Below, piece by piece: positions 43,591-51,267 of a stretch of 64,000 nt of DNA. Origin of the DNA: Caballeronia concitans (lineage in GTDB: Bacteria > Pseudomonadota > Gammaproteobacteria > Burkholderiales > Burkholderiaceae); assembly GCF_001544615.1 (NCBI RefSeq), contig NZ_FCNV02000012.1:98708-162707 (forward strand), in the 5' to 3' direction. The first letter of the stretch is position 1. Each line of letters begins with the position of its first letter. The notes below the pieces were generated by a model that was not told where the DNA came from, ran no database searches, and was given only the letters and a program-made list of their open reading frames with translations. A program made the position numbers and the translations under genes.

Positions 43591-44604
43591 ATGAAAATCT
43601 GCGTATACGGCGCCGGCGCCATCGGCGGTTACATGGGGGCGCAACTCGCGCGCGCCGGAGCCGATGTCAGCTTCGTGGCGCGCGGGCCGCATCTGGCGGC
43701 GATGCAGGCAAACGGCGTGCGCCTGAGGATCGATGGGGAAGAGCACACGGTCAAGGTCCGCTGCACGAATAATCCCGCCGAGCTTGGGCCGCAGGATTAC
43801 GTGATCATCGCGCTGAAGGCGCACTCGGTGCCCGGTGTGGTCGATCTGATTCCGCCGCTCCTCGGCCCCGATACGGCCATCGTCACCGCGGTCAACGGCC
43901 TGCCTTACTGGTACTTCTACGAGCACGGCGGCGAGTTTGCCGGGACGAAGCTGCAAAGCATCGATCCGGGCGGCCGGCAGTGGGACGTGTTCGGCCCGGA
44001 ACGCGCGATCGGCTGCGTGCTGCTGCCGGCGGCGGAAATCGCGGAGCCGGGTGTGATCGAGCATCACTACGGCAAGAAGTTTCCGATCGGCGAGCCGAGC
44101 GGCCAGATCACGCCGCGCTTGCAGGCGCTGCACGACATCATGGTCGCCGCCGACATGGAAGCGCCGATGCGCGACAACATCCGCGACGAAATCTGGCTCA
44201 AGCTGTGGGGCAATCTCTGCTTCAACCCCATCAGCGCGCTCACGCACGCGACGCTCGACGTCCTCACGAGCGATCCCGGCACGCGCGCGCTCTCCAAGGC
44301 GATGATGCTGGAGGCGAAGGCCATCGGCGACAGGATCGGCGTGAATTTCCGCGTGGACGTGGAGCGGCGGATCAACGGCGCGGGCGCGGTGGGTGCGCAC
44401 AAGACATCGATGCTGATGGATTGCGAAGCGGGCCGTCCGATGGAAATCGACCCGCTCATCACGGTCGTGCAGGAGATCGGCCGTCTGGTGAAGATCGACA
44501 CGCCGATGATCGATGCCGTCCTTGCATTGATCAAATTGCGAGAGGCGGTGAACCAAGGCACGGCGCGTGCGCTACCACTCCCGCAAGCGCAGAAAGCGGC
44601 ATAA
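43591..44604 (+). CDS. Ketopantoate reductase (PanE/ApbA) family oxidoreductase
   Basis: 337 residues. N-terminal NADPH-binding GAGAIGGYMGAQLARAGADVSFVARG, then IALKAHSVPGV and the catalytic-region LKLWGNLCFNPISALTHAT (the Lys is the family acid/base candidate), with KTSMLMDCEAGRPMEIDPL near the end. The start at ATG 43591 follows CAGGAGA. Its place between regulators of a formyl-CoA locus suggests reduction of a 2-oxo acid other than ketopantoate; that is inference. Confidence 0.88.
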   Translation: MKICVYGAGAIGGYMGAQLARAGADVSFVARGPHLAAMQANGVRLRIDGEEHTVKVRCTNNPAELGPQDYVIIALKAHSVPGVVDLIPPLLGPDTAIVTAVNGLPYWYFYEHGGEFAGTKLQSIDPGGRQWDVFGPERAIGCVLLPAAEIAEPGVIEHHYGKKFPIGEPSGQITPRLQALHDIMVAADMEAPMRDNIRDEIWLKLWGNLCFNPISALTHATLDVLTSDPGTRALSKAMMLEAKAIGDRIGVNFRVDVERRINGAGAVGAHKTSMLMDCEAGRPMEIDPLITVVQEIGRLVKIDTPMIDAVLALIKLREAVNQGTARALPLPQAQKAA

Positions 44605-44631
44605 ACTGCACTCGACGGCCCACGCGTTGTT

Positions 44632-44645
44632 TCTGATATACAAGA
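44632..44645. promoter_or_regulatory. GntR-type operator site 2
   Basis: TCTGATATACAAGA lies just upstream of the promoter of the small membrane gene and gntR. It matches site 1 at 11 of 14 positions, so gntR may regulate itself. Confidence 0.5.
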
Positions 44646-44651
44646 TGCAAA

Positions 44652-44685
44652 ATATGTTGCGTCCTGCTGCGACGCAACATATACT
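44652..44685 (+). promoter_or_regulatory. Promoter inside a perfect 12-base inverted repeat
   Basis: ATATGTTGCGTC (44652-44663) and GACGCAACATAT (44671-44682) are exact reverse complements seven bases apart. TTGCGT (44657-44662) and TATACT (44680-44685), 17 bases apart, look like the -35 and -10 boxes, so a protein on the repeat would cover the promoter. It precedes the small membrane gene and gntR. Confidence 0.55.
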
Positions 44686-44718
44686 AGGGGCTCTTGAGTG
44701 ATTTAACCGGAGCCTGAG

Positions 44719-44940
44719 ATGAGCATCGCCTTGTTGGTAGTTGTCGGATTCGCGTTGGTGGCCGTTGGTGTGGGCGTTACCTTTATGATTGCGTCCGCGG
44801 TGCCGCAGGACATGCTGCAGCGCGCACAGGAACACGGTCGTTTCGCCGGTCTCGCGGCGGACGAGCGGAACGGCGGTTCGGGCAAGCGCGTCACTGCAGA
44901 CCGGCCGCAAATGGGAAATCAAGTCATCAATGCCATCTGA
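44719..44940 (+). CDS. Small single-helix membrane protein, unknown
   Basis: 73 residues: MSIALLVVVGFALVAVGVGVTFMIAS is a membrane helix, followed by a hydrophilic tail. CGGAG stands about six bases before the ATG. The stop overlaps the gntR start by eleven bases, which suggests coupled translation. No family recognised. It could be a small regulator or only a leader reading frame. Confidence 0.5.
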   Translation: MSIALLVVVGFALVAVGVGVTFMIASAVPQDMLQRAQEHGRFAGLAADERNGGSGKRVTADRPQMGNQVINAI

Positions 44941-45655
44941 TACTCAATCCGTAGAACGGCCGGAAGTTCGAGGGCTCACGCTCTCGCTGGAGCCGATCAA
45001 TGCCACGGTTTCGCTGCGCGACCAGGCGTACGCGAAACTGCGGCAGGCAATCGCGGAGGCGGATATCTACCGCTCGCGCGAGGAAATCCGTCTGGACGAA
45101 AAAGAGCTGACGGAGGCGCTCGGGGTGAGCCGCACGCCCATTCGCGAGGCCATGACGTTGCTGGAGCAGGAAGGCTTTCTGCGCACGGTGCCGCGCCGGG
45201 GCGTGTATATCTTGCGCAAGACCAAGCGCGAGATCGTCGAGATGATTCACATGTGGGCGGCGCTCGAAAGCATGGCGGCGCGCCTTGCCACGCAGCGCGC
45301 GACGGACGAGGAAATCGCCCATCTGCGCCACATGTTCGACAATTTCCGCGATTCCACGCCCGCCGAGCATATCGACGAGTATTCGGAAGCGAACATCGCG
45401 TTCCATCAGGCGATCGTGCGGCTTTCGAAGTCGCAGATCATCTTCGATACGATCAAGAACATCTTCGTGCACGTGCGCGCCATCCGAAAGATGACGATCT
45501 CGCAGAGCGACCGCGCGTCGCGCTCGATCGTCGATCACATGCGGATCATCGAGGCGCTGGAGAAGCGCGATACGGAACTGGTCGAACGGCTCGTGAAGCA
45601 GCATTCGCTCGATCTGGCGGCGTTCGTCGAGGCGAATTGCGATTTTCTGGATTGA
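44930..45655 (+). CDS. GntR-family regulator, FCD subfamily
   Basis: 241 residues from ATG 44930. The winged helix has IRLDEKELTEALGVSRTPIREAMTLLEQEGFLRTVPRRGVYI; the C-terminal FCD domain has metal-ligand-like FHQAIVRLSKSQII and DHMRIIEALEKRDTELVERLVKQH. FCD regulators usually sense organic acids and bind short palindromes. Four TGNTATATCANA-type sites nearby (43544, 44632, 47866, 48039) mark its probable regulon: the PanE-like gene, itself, sucCD and the ThDP lyase operon. Confidence 0.9.
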   Translation: MPSDTQSVERPEVRGLTLSLEPINATVSLRDQAYAKLRQAIAEADIYRSREEIRLDEKELTEALGVSRTPIREAMTLLEQEGFLRTVPRRGVYILRKTKREIVEMIHMWAALESMAARLATQRATDEEIAHLRHMFDNFRDSTPAEHIDEYSEANIAFHQAIVRLSKSQIIFDTIKNIFVHVRAIRKMTISQSDRASRSIVDHMRIIEALEKRDTELVERLVKQHSLDLAAFVEANCDFLD

Positions 45656-45680
45656 GGCGGGTTCAGCTAGTTAGTAAGAG

Positions 45681-45714
45681 AAAAGGCCGCGCGGTGTTTG
45701 CCGCGCGGCCTTTT
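45681..45714. terminator. Bidirectional terminator between gntR and sucD
   Basis: A 14-base perfect stem AAAAGGCCGCGCGG / CCGCGCGGCCTTTT with loop TGTTTG. It gives T runs on both strands and ends the two convergent transcripts. Confidence 0.88.
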
Positions 45715-45733
45715 GCTTTCGTGCCTCAGAACG

Positions 45734-46606
45734 TTACCGCAGCGCCCGCACCATCGTTTCCCCCAGCGTCGCGGGCGAATCCGCGACATGAATCCCCGCC
45801 GACCTCATCGCGTCGATCTTCGCGCTCGCCGTCCCTGAGCCGCCGGAAATGATCGCGCCCGCGTGGCCCATGCGCCGTCCGGGCGGCGCGCTCGTTCCCG
45901 CGATGAATCCGACCACCGGCTTCCTCGATTTCGCGTCCTTCAGGAACTGCGCGGCTTCCTCTTCCGCCGATCCGCCGATCTCGCCGATCATGATGATGCC
46001 TTCGGTGGCGTCATCGGCGAGAAAGAGCGCGAGGCAGTCGATGAAATTCGTCCCGTTCACCGGATCGCCGCCAATGCCGATGCACGTGGTCTGCCCGAGC
46101 CCCGCGGCGGTCGTCTGCGCGACGGCCTCGTACGTCAGCGTGCCCGACCGCGACACGACGCCGATCTTCCCCGGCCGATGAATATGCCCCGGCATGATGC
46201 CGATCTTGCATTCGCCAGGCGTGATGACGCCCGGACAGTTCGGCCCGACGAGACGGCTCTTCGACCCCGCGAGCGCGCGCTTCACGCGCAGCATGTCGAG
46301 CACCGGAATGCCTTCGGTGATGCAGACGATGAACGGCACTTCCGCATCGATGGCTTCGAGGATCGCATCGGCGGCGAAGGGCGGCGGCACGTAAATCACG
46401 GACGCCTCCGCGCCCGTTCGGGCGACCGCGTCGGCCACCGTGTCGAACACCGGCAGCTCCAGATGCGTCGTGCCGCCCTTGCCGGGCGTGACGCCGCCGA
46501 CCATGCGCGTGCCGTACGCGATCGCCTGCTCGGAATGAAATGTGCCCTGCGCGCCGGTGAAGCCCTGGCAAATGACCTTCGTATCTTTATTGATGAGAAC
46601 GCTCAT
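45734..46606 (-). CDS. sucD: Succinyl-CoA ligase alpha subunit (SucD-like)
   Basis: 290 residues with the CoA-binding Rossmann domain ([19 protein letters not shown]), [20 protein letters not shown] and the phosphohistidine region [18 protein letters not shown]. Its ATG overlaps the sucC stop (ATGA). The sequence has the look of alphaproteobacterial SucD (for example [33 protein letters not shown]). With a formyl-CoA locus divergent to it, it may be a dedicated second copy acting on succinyl-CoA or a related dicarboxylyl-CoA such as malyl-CoA. Confidence 0.9.
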   Translation of the reverse strand: MSVLINKDTKVICQGFTGAQGTFHSEQAIAYGTRMVGGVTPGKGGTTHLELPVFDTVADAVARTGAEASVIYVPPPFAADAILEAIDAEVPFIVCITEGIPVLDMLRVKRALAGSKSRLVGPNCPGVITPGECKIGIMPGHIHRPGKIGVVSRSGTLTYEAVAQTTAAGLGQTTCIGIGGDPVNGTNFIDCLALFLADDATEGIIMIGEIGGSAEEEAAQFLKDAKSRKPVVGFIAGTSAPPGRRMGHAGAIISGGSGTASAKIDAMRSAGIHVADSPATLGETMVRALR

Positions 46607-47805
46607 TTCGACTCTCCCACGGCAACGGCGGAAACGATCTTGTCGGCGGCATCGGCGAGATTTTCTGCCGGGATGATGGCGAGGCCCGAGCTGCGGAGAA
46701 TTTCGCGTCCGGCGTCGACGTTGGTGCCCGCGAGACGCACGACGAGCGGCACGTGCAGGTCGATCTCGCGCGCCGCCGCGACCACGCCTTGCGCGATCAC
46801 GTCGCACCGCATGATGCCGCCGAAGATGTTGACGAGGATGCCGCGCACTTTCGGGTCGCGCAGGATCAGCTTGAACGCGGTCGCGACGCGTTCTTGCGTC
46901 GCGCCGCCGCCCACGTCGAGAAAGTTCGCGGGTTCGCCGCCGTACAGCTTGATGATGTCCATCGTCGCCATCGCGAGGCCCGCGCCGTTCACCATGCAGC
47001 CGATGTTGCCGTCGAGCTTCACGTAGTTCAGGCCGTGCTTCGCCGCTTCGATTTCGGCGGGATCTTCCTCGTCCTCGTCGCGCAACGCTTCGATGTCCGG
47101 ATGCCGGTAGAGCGCGTTGTCGTCGAAATTGAGCTTGGCGTCGAGCGCCATCACGTCGCCGGAACCGGTCACGACGAGCGGATTCACTTCGACGACGGAC
47201 GCGTCCAGATCGACGAACGCCTGATACAGCGCCGCGATGAACTTCGACGCCGCCGCGACCTGCTTGCCGCTGAGCCCGAGCCCGAACGCCACTTGCCGCG
47301 CATGATACGGCTGGAGGCCGGTCGCCGGATCGATCGCTACTTTCAGGATTTTCTCCGGCGTGCGGTGCGCGACTTCCTCGATCTCCATCCCGCCTTCGGT
47401 CGACGCCATGATCGTGATGCGCGACGTGGCGCGATCGACGAGCATCCCGAGATACAGCTCGCGCGCGATGTCGCAGCCTTCCTCGATATAGAGCCGCTTC
47501 ACTTCCTTGCCTGCCGCGCCGGTCTGCTTGGTCACGAGCACGGAGGACAGCATCTTCTGCGCGTTCGCGCGCACGTCATCGACCGATTTGACGACGCGCA
47601 CCCCGCCCTTGCCGTCGGGGTCGTTTGAAAAGCGTCCGGCGCCCCGGCCGCCCGCGTGAATCTGTGATTTCACGACCCATACCGGACCGCCGAGCGCGGT
47701 CGCGGCGTCCGCGGCTTCCTGCGCATTGAAGGCGACGCGGCCTTGCGGGACCGCGACGCCGTACTTTCGCAGCAGCGCCTTCGCCTGGTACTCATGGATG
47801 TTCAT
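46603..47805 (-). CDS. sucC: Succinyl-CoA ligase (ADP-forming) beta subunit (SucC-like)
   Basis: 400 residues with an ATP-grasp domain ([51 protein letters not shown]) and the C-terminal ligase domain ([35 protein letters not shown]). The C-terminal [19 protein letters not shown] resembles both alphaproteobacterial SucC and malate-CoA ligase MtkA. It starts 60 bases from a perfect GntR-type operator shared with the divergent ThDP lyase operon. Confidence 0.9.
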   Translation of the reverse strand: MNIHEYQAKALLRKYGVAVPQGRVAFNAQEAADAATALGGPVWVVKSQIHAGGRGAGRFSNDPDGKGGVRVVKSVDDVRANAQKMLSSVLVTKQTGAAGKEVKRLYIEEGCDIARELYLGMLVDRATSRITIMASTEGGMEIEEVAHRTPEKILKVAIDPATGLQPYHARQVAFGLGLSGKQVAAASKFIAALYQAFVDLDASVVEVNPLVVTGSGDVMALDAKLNFDDNALYRHPDIEALRDEDEEDPAEIEAAKHGLNYVKLDGNIGCMVNGAGLAMATMDIIKLYGGEPANFLDVGGGATQERVATAFKLILRDPKVRGILVNIFGGIMRCDVIAQGVVAAAREIDLHVPLVVRLAGTNVDAGREILRSSGLAIIPAENLADAADKIVSAVAVGESK

Positions 47806-47865
47806 TGCGTCTCCTGTTTTGATGGCTGTGGCGCGAGAAGGATGAGCGGGGCGTTCGCGCTGGTA

Positions 47866-47879
47866 TGTGATATATCACA
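47866..47879. promoter_or_regulatory. GntR-type operator site 3 (perfect palindrome)
   Basis: TGTGATATATCACA is exact; with flanking bases the palindrome extends to 47865-47880. It lies between sucCD (minus) and the lyase operon (plus), nearer to sucC. Confidence 0.6.
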
Positions 47880-48038
47880 TTTCACGACGATCAAAAAAGA
47901 TCGGCAAGGCGGGGATTTTTGCTGCGCTGCGACCAAAACGAAAGCGAAAGTCAAGCGGGAAAAGCCACGCAGCCCATGACGCACTGCATCACAGGGTTTT
48001 CGCCCTCGCCGAACGCTTGACTAATACTGTGTGTGGAA

Positions 48039-48052
48039 TATTGTATATCACA
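48039..48052. promoter_or_regulatory. GntR-type operator site 4
   Basis: TATTGTATATCACA, matching the right half of the perfect site 3. It is 63 bases before the ThDP lyase start and followed by a strong AGGAGGAGA ribosome site at 48101. Confidence 0.5.
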
Positions 48053-48114
48053 GAAACCGGGCGGCAGCGCGACGCCCGGGATCGCACACAACCCCCATCG
48101 AGGAGGAGACAACA

Positions 48115-49881
48115 ATGTCCGAAGTCGTCAGCAGCCGTCCGGAAACCGCTCCCGCCAGCACCACCGCCGAAGACACGCTCAAACAGAAAACACGCGGCGC
48201 GGGCGTCGTTTCGGGCGGCCACCTGGTCGCGCGAGCACTCAAGAACGAAGGCGTCGACACCATTTTCACCCTGTGCGGCGGCCACATCATCGACATCTAT
48301 GACGGTTGCGTCGATGAAGGCATCCGCATCATCGACGTTCGCCACGAGCAGGTCGCCGCCCATGCCGCCGACGGCTACGCGCGTCAGACCGGCAAGCTCG
48401 GCTGCGTCGTCACGACGGCCGGCCCCGGCTGCACCAACGCCGTGACGGGCGTCGCCACGGCATTCCGCTCGGAAAGCCCGATCATCCACATCGGCGGTCA
48501 GGGCGCGCTCACGCAGCACAAGATGGGTTCGCTGCAAGACCTGCCGCACGTCGACATGATGGCGCCGATCACCAAGTTCGCCGCCACCGTGCCGAGCACC
48601 GAGCGCGTCGCCGACATGGTGTCGATGGCCGCGCGCGAAGCGTTCAACGGCGCGCCCGGCCCGGCGTATCTGGAAATTCCGCGCGACGTGCTCGACCGTG
48701 AAATCGACATCAGCAAGGCCGTGATTCCGCAGCCGGGGCGCTATCGCGCATCGACGAAATCGGTCGGCGATCCGAAGGACATCGAAAAGCTCGCCGATCT
48801 GCTCGTCAACTCCGAGCGTCCGGCGATTCTCTACGGCCAGCAAGTCTGGACGGCGCGCGGTCACGAAGAAGCCGTCGCGCTGCTGCGCGGTCTCGATATT
48901 CCCGGCTACTTCAACGGCGCGAGCCGCGGCCTGCTGCCGCCGGGCGATCCGCATCACTTCGACCGCACGCGCTCGCAGGCTTTCGCGAAGGCGGATCTGA
49001 TCGTGATCGTCGGCACGCCGTTCGATTTCCGCATGGGTTACGGCAAGCGCATCAGCAAGGATCTGAAGCTCGTTCAGATCGACATGGATTACCGCACGGT
49101 CGGCAAGAACCGCGAGATCGACCTGGGCCTCGTCGGCGATCCGGGCGCGATTCTCGGCGCGGTGCTGCAGGCCGCGAGCGGGCGTCTCAAGAACGACAAG
49201 CGCCAGTCGCGCCAGGCTTGGATGCGCGAACTCGCGGCAGCCGAGGAAACCGCGACCGCCAAGCTCATGCCGCTTTTCACGTCGAACGCGAGCCCGATCC
49301 ATCCGTATCGCGTCGCGCATGAAATCAATCAGTTCCTGTCCGACGACACCATCTACATCGGCGATGGCGGCGACGTCGTCACCATCTCCGCGCAAGCGGT
49401 GCGTCCGCGCCGCCCCGGCCAGTGGATGGACCCGGGCGCGCTCGGATCGCTCGGCGTCGGCACCGGCTTCGCGATCGCGGCGGGCCTGGCGAATCCCGAG
49501 AAGGAAGTGCTCTGCTACTACGGCGACGGCGCGTTCTCAATGACCTCGTTCGACATGGAAACGGCGAATCGCTTCGGCGTGCCGTATATCGCGGTCGTCG
49601 GCAACAACTCGGCGATGAACCAGATCCGCTACGGCCAGCTCGCCAAGTACGGGGAAGAGCGCGGCAACGTCGGCAATCTGCTCTCGGACGTGCCGTACGG
49701 ACGCTTCGCGGAAATGCTCGGCGGCTACGGCGAAGAGGTGTACGAAGCGTCGAAGATCGCGGGTGCGTTGCAGCGGGCGCGCGAGTCGATCGCGAAGACA
49801 GGCAAGAGCGCGGTCATCAACATCTGGGTCGATCCTACGGTTTATGCCCCTGGCACGATGGCGCAAACCATGTACAAATAA
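48115..49881 (+). CDS. ThDP-dependent 2-hydroxyacyl-CoA lyase/oxalyl-CoA decarboxylase-like enzyme
   Basis: 588 residues with all three ThDP-enzyme domains. The cofactor-activating Glu78 is in RHEQVAAHAADGYAR; the Mg/ThDP motif runs from GDG (470-472) to NN (497-498). The region WMDPGALGSLGVGTGFAIAAGL is like 2-hydroxyacyl-CoA lyases. It lacks the GDSAFGFSGME signature of YfdU-type oxalyl-CoA decarboxylases. Next to a formyl-CoA transferase it probably makes or uses formyl-CoA: by decarboxylating oxalyl-CoA or by splitting a 2-hydroxyacyl-CoA. An acetolactate-synthase-like annotation would be less fitting. Confidence 0.78.
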   Translation: MSEVVSSRPETAPASTTAEDTLKQKTRGAGVVSGGHLVARALKNEGVDTIFTLCGGHIIDIYDGCVDEGIRIIDVRHEQVAAHAADGYARQTGKLGCVVTTAGPGCTNAVTGVATAFRSESPIIHIGGQGALTQHKMGSLQDLPHVDMMAPITKFAATVPSTERVADMVSMAAREAFNGAPGPAYLEIPRDVLDREIDISKAVIPQPGRYRASTKSVGDPKDIEKLADLLVNSERPAILYGQQVWTARGHEEAVALLRGLDIPGYFNGASRGLLPPGDPHHFDRTRSQAFAKADLIVIVGTPFDFRMGYGKRISKDLKLVQIDMDYRTVGKNREIDLGLVGDPGAILGAVLQAASGRLKNDKRQSRQAWMRELAAAEETATAKLMPLFTSNASPIHPYRVAHEINQFLSDDTIYIGDGGDVVTISAQAVRPRRPGQWMDPGALGSLGVGTGFAIAAGLANPEKEVLCYYGDGAFSMTSFDMETANRFGVPYIAVVGNNSAMNQIRYGQLAKYGEERGNVGNLLSDVPYGRFAEMLGGYGEEVYEASKIAGALQRARESIAKTGKSAVINIWVDPTVYAPGTMAQTMYK

Positions 49882-49923
49882 AGAGCGATCAAGACGCGAA
49901 CGGACAGACTTAGGGAGACAGCC

Positions 49924-51183
49924 ATGAGCAACACCTCGGGCAAGGCACTCGACGGAGTGCGCATTCTCGACTTCACGCACGTTCAATCGGGCCCGACCTG
50001 CACGCAACTGCTGGCGTGGTTCGGCGCGGACGTCATCAAGGTGGAGCGCGCCGGCGCGGGCGACATCACGCGGGAGCAACTGCGCGATATTCCCGACGCC
50101 GACAGCCTCTACTTCACGATGCTGAACCACAACAAGCGGTCGATCACCATCGACACGAAGAATCCCGAGGGCAAGAAAGTGCTCGAGACGCTCGTCAAGA
50201 AGTGCGACGTGCTCGTCGAGAACTTCGCGCCGGGCGCGCTGGATCGCATGGGCTTCACGTGGGAGCGCATCCAGGAGCTGAATCCGGCGATGATCGTCGC
50301 GTCCGTGAAGGGCTTCGGCCCGGGGCCGTACGAAGACTGCAAGGTCTACGAGAACGTCGCGCAGTGCGCGGGCGGCGCGGCATCGACCACCGGTTTCGAC
50401 GACGGCCCGCCCGTCGTCACCGGCGCGCAGATCGGCGATTCGGGCACGGGGCTGCATCTCGCGCTCGGCATCGTGACGGCGCTTTATCAGCGCAATCGCA
50501 CGGGACGCGGACAGAAAGTGCTCGCGGCGATGCAGGACGGCGTGCTCAACCTCTGCCGCGTGAAGCTGCGCGACCAGCAGCGGCTCGAACGCACCGGCGT
50601 GATGAAGGAGTATCCGCAGTATCCGAACGGCACGTTCGGCGAGGCGGTGCCGCGCGCGGGCAACGCATCGGGCGGCGGCCAGCCGGGCTGGATCCTGAAG
50701 TGCAAGGGCTGGGAAACCGATCCGAACGCGTACATCTACTTCATCACGCAGGCGCCGGTGTGGGGCGAAATCTGCAAGGTGATCGGCAAGGAGGAGTGGA
50801 TCGATCATCCGGACTTCAAGACGCCCAACGCGCGGCTGCCGCATCTGAAGGACATCTTCGCCGAGATCGAACGCTGGACCATGACGAAGACCAAGTTCCA
50901 GGCAATGGAAATCCTCAACAAGCACGACATTCCGTGCGGTCCGATCCTGTCGATGAAGGAGATCGCGGAAGAGCCGTCGCTCAGAAAGACGGGCACGGTC
51001 GTGGAAGTCGATCATCCGGTGCGCGGCAAGTACCTGACGGTCGGCAATCCGATCAAGCTGTCCGATAGCCCGACCGACGTGGTGCGCTCGCCGCTGCTTG
51101 GCGAGCACACCGAAGAAGTCATGGCCGAGCTCGGCTACTCGCCCGACCAGATCGCGACGCTGAGAAGCCTCGGCGCGATCTGA
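49924..51183 (+). CDS. frc: Formyl-CoA:oxalate CoA-transferase, YfdW type
   Basis: 419 residues, very close in pattern to E. coli Yfd[17 protein letters not shown], then [45 protein letters not shown] and the glycine loop [25 protein letters not shown]. The aspartyl-CoA catalytic residue is Asp172 (QIGDSGTG). Where Oxalobacter Frc has Trp48 in its glycine-loop switch, this protein has Gln52, as YfdW does. It moves CoA from formyl-CoA to an acid. It is second in the operon after the ThDP lyase. Confidence 0.93.
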   Translation: MSNTSGKALDGVRILDFTHVQSGPTCTQLLAWFGADVIKVERAGAGDITREQLRDIPDADSLYFTMLNHNKRSITIDTKNPEGKKVLETLVKKCDVLVENFAPGALDRMGFTWERIQELNPAMIVASVKGFGPGPYEDCKVYENVAQCAGGAASTTGFDDGPPVVTGAQIGDSGTGLHLALGIVTALYQRNRTGRGQKVLAAMQDGVLNLCRVKLRDQQRLERTGVMKEYPQYPNGTFGEAVPRAGNASGGGQPGWILKCKGWETDPNAYIYFITQAPVWGEICKVIGKEEWIDHPDFKTPNARLPHLKDIFAEIERWTMTKTKFQAMEILNKHDIPCGPILSMKEIAEEPSLRKTGTVVEVDHPVRGKYLTVGNPIKLSDSPTDVVRSPLLGEHTEEVMAELGYSPDQIATLRSLGAI

Positions 51184-51267
51184 CCCGCCTCACTCGATGT
51201 TGACGCCGCCGCCCCCGCAAGAGGGGCGGCGCGGACCGGCACGCCCCTACACACGGAGACATACCAA

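Noticed and set aside
48115-49881. Calling this enzyme oxalyl-CoA decarboxylase or acetolactate synthase outright
   Set aside because: It lacks the typical Oxc motif, and acetolactate synthase does not fit a formyl-CoA transferase operon; a broader lyase call is safer.
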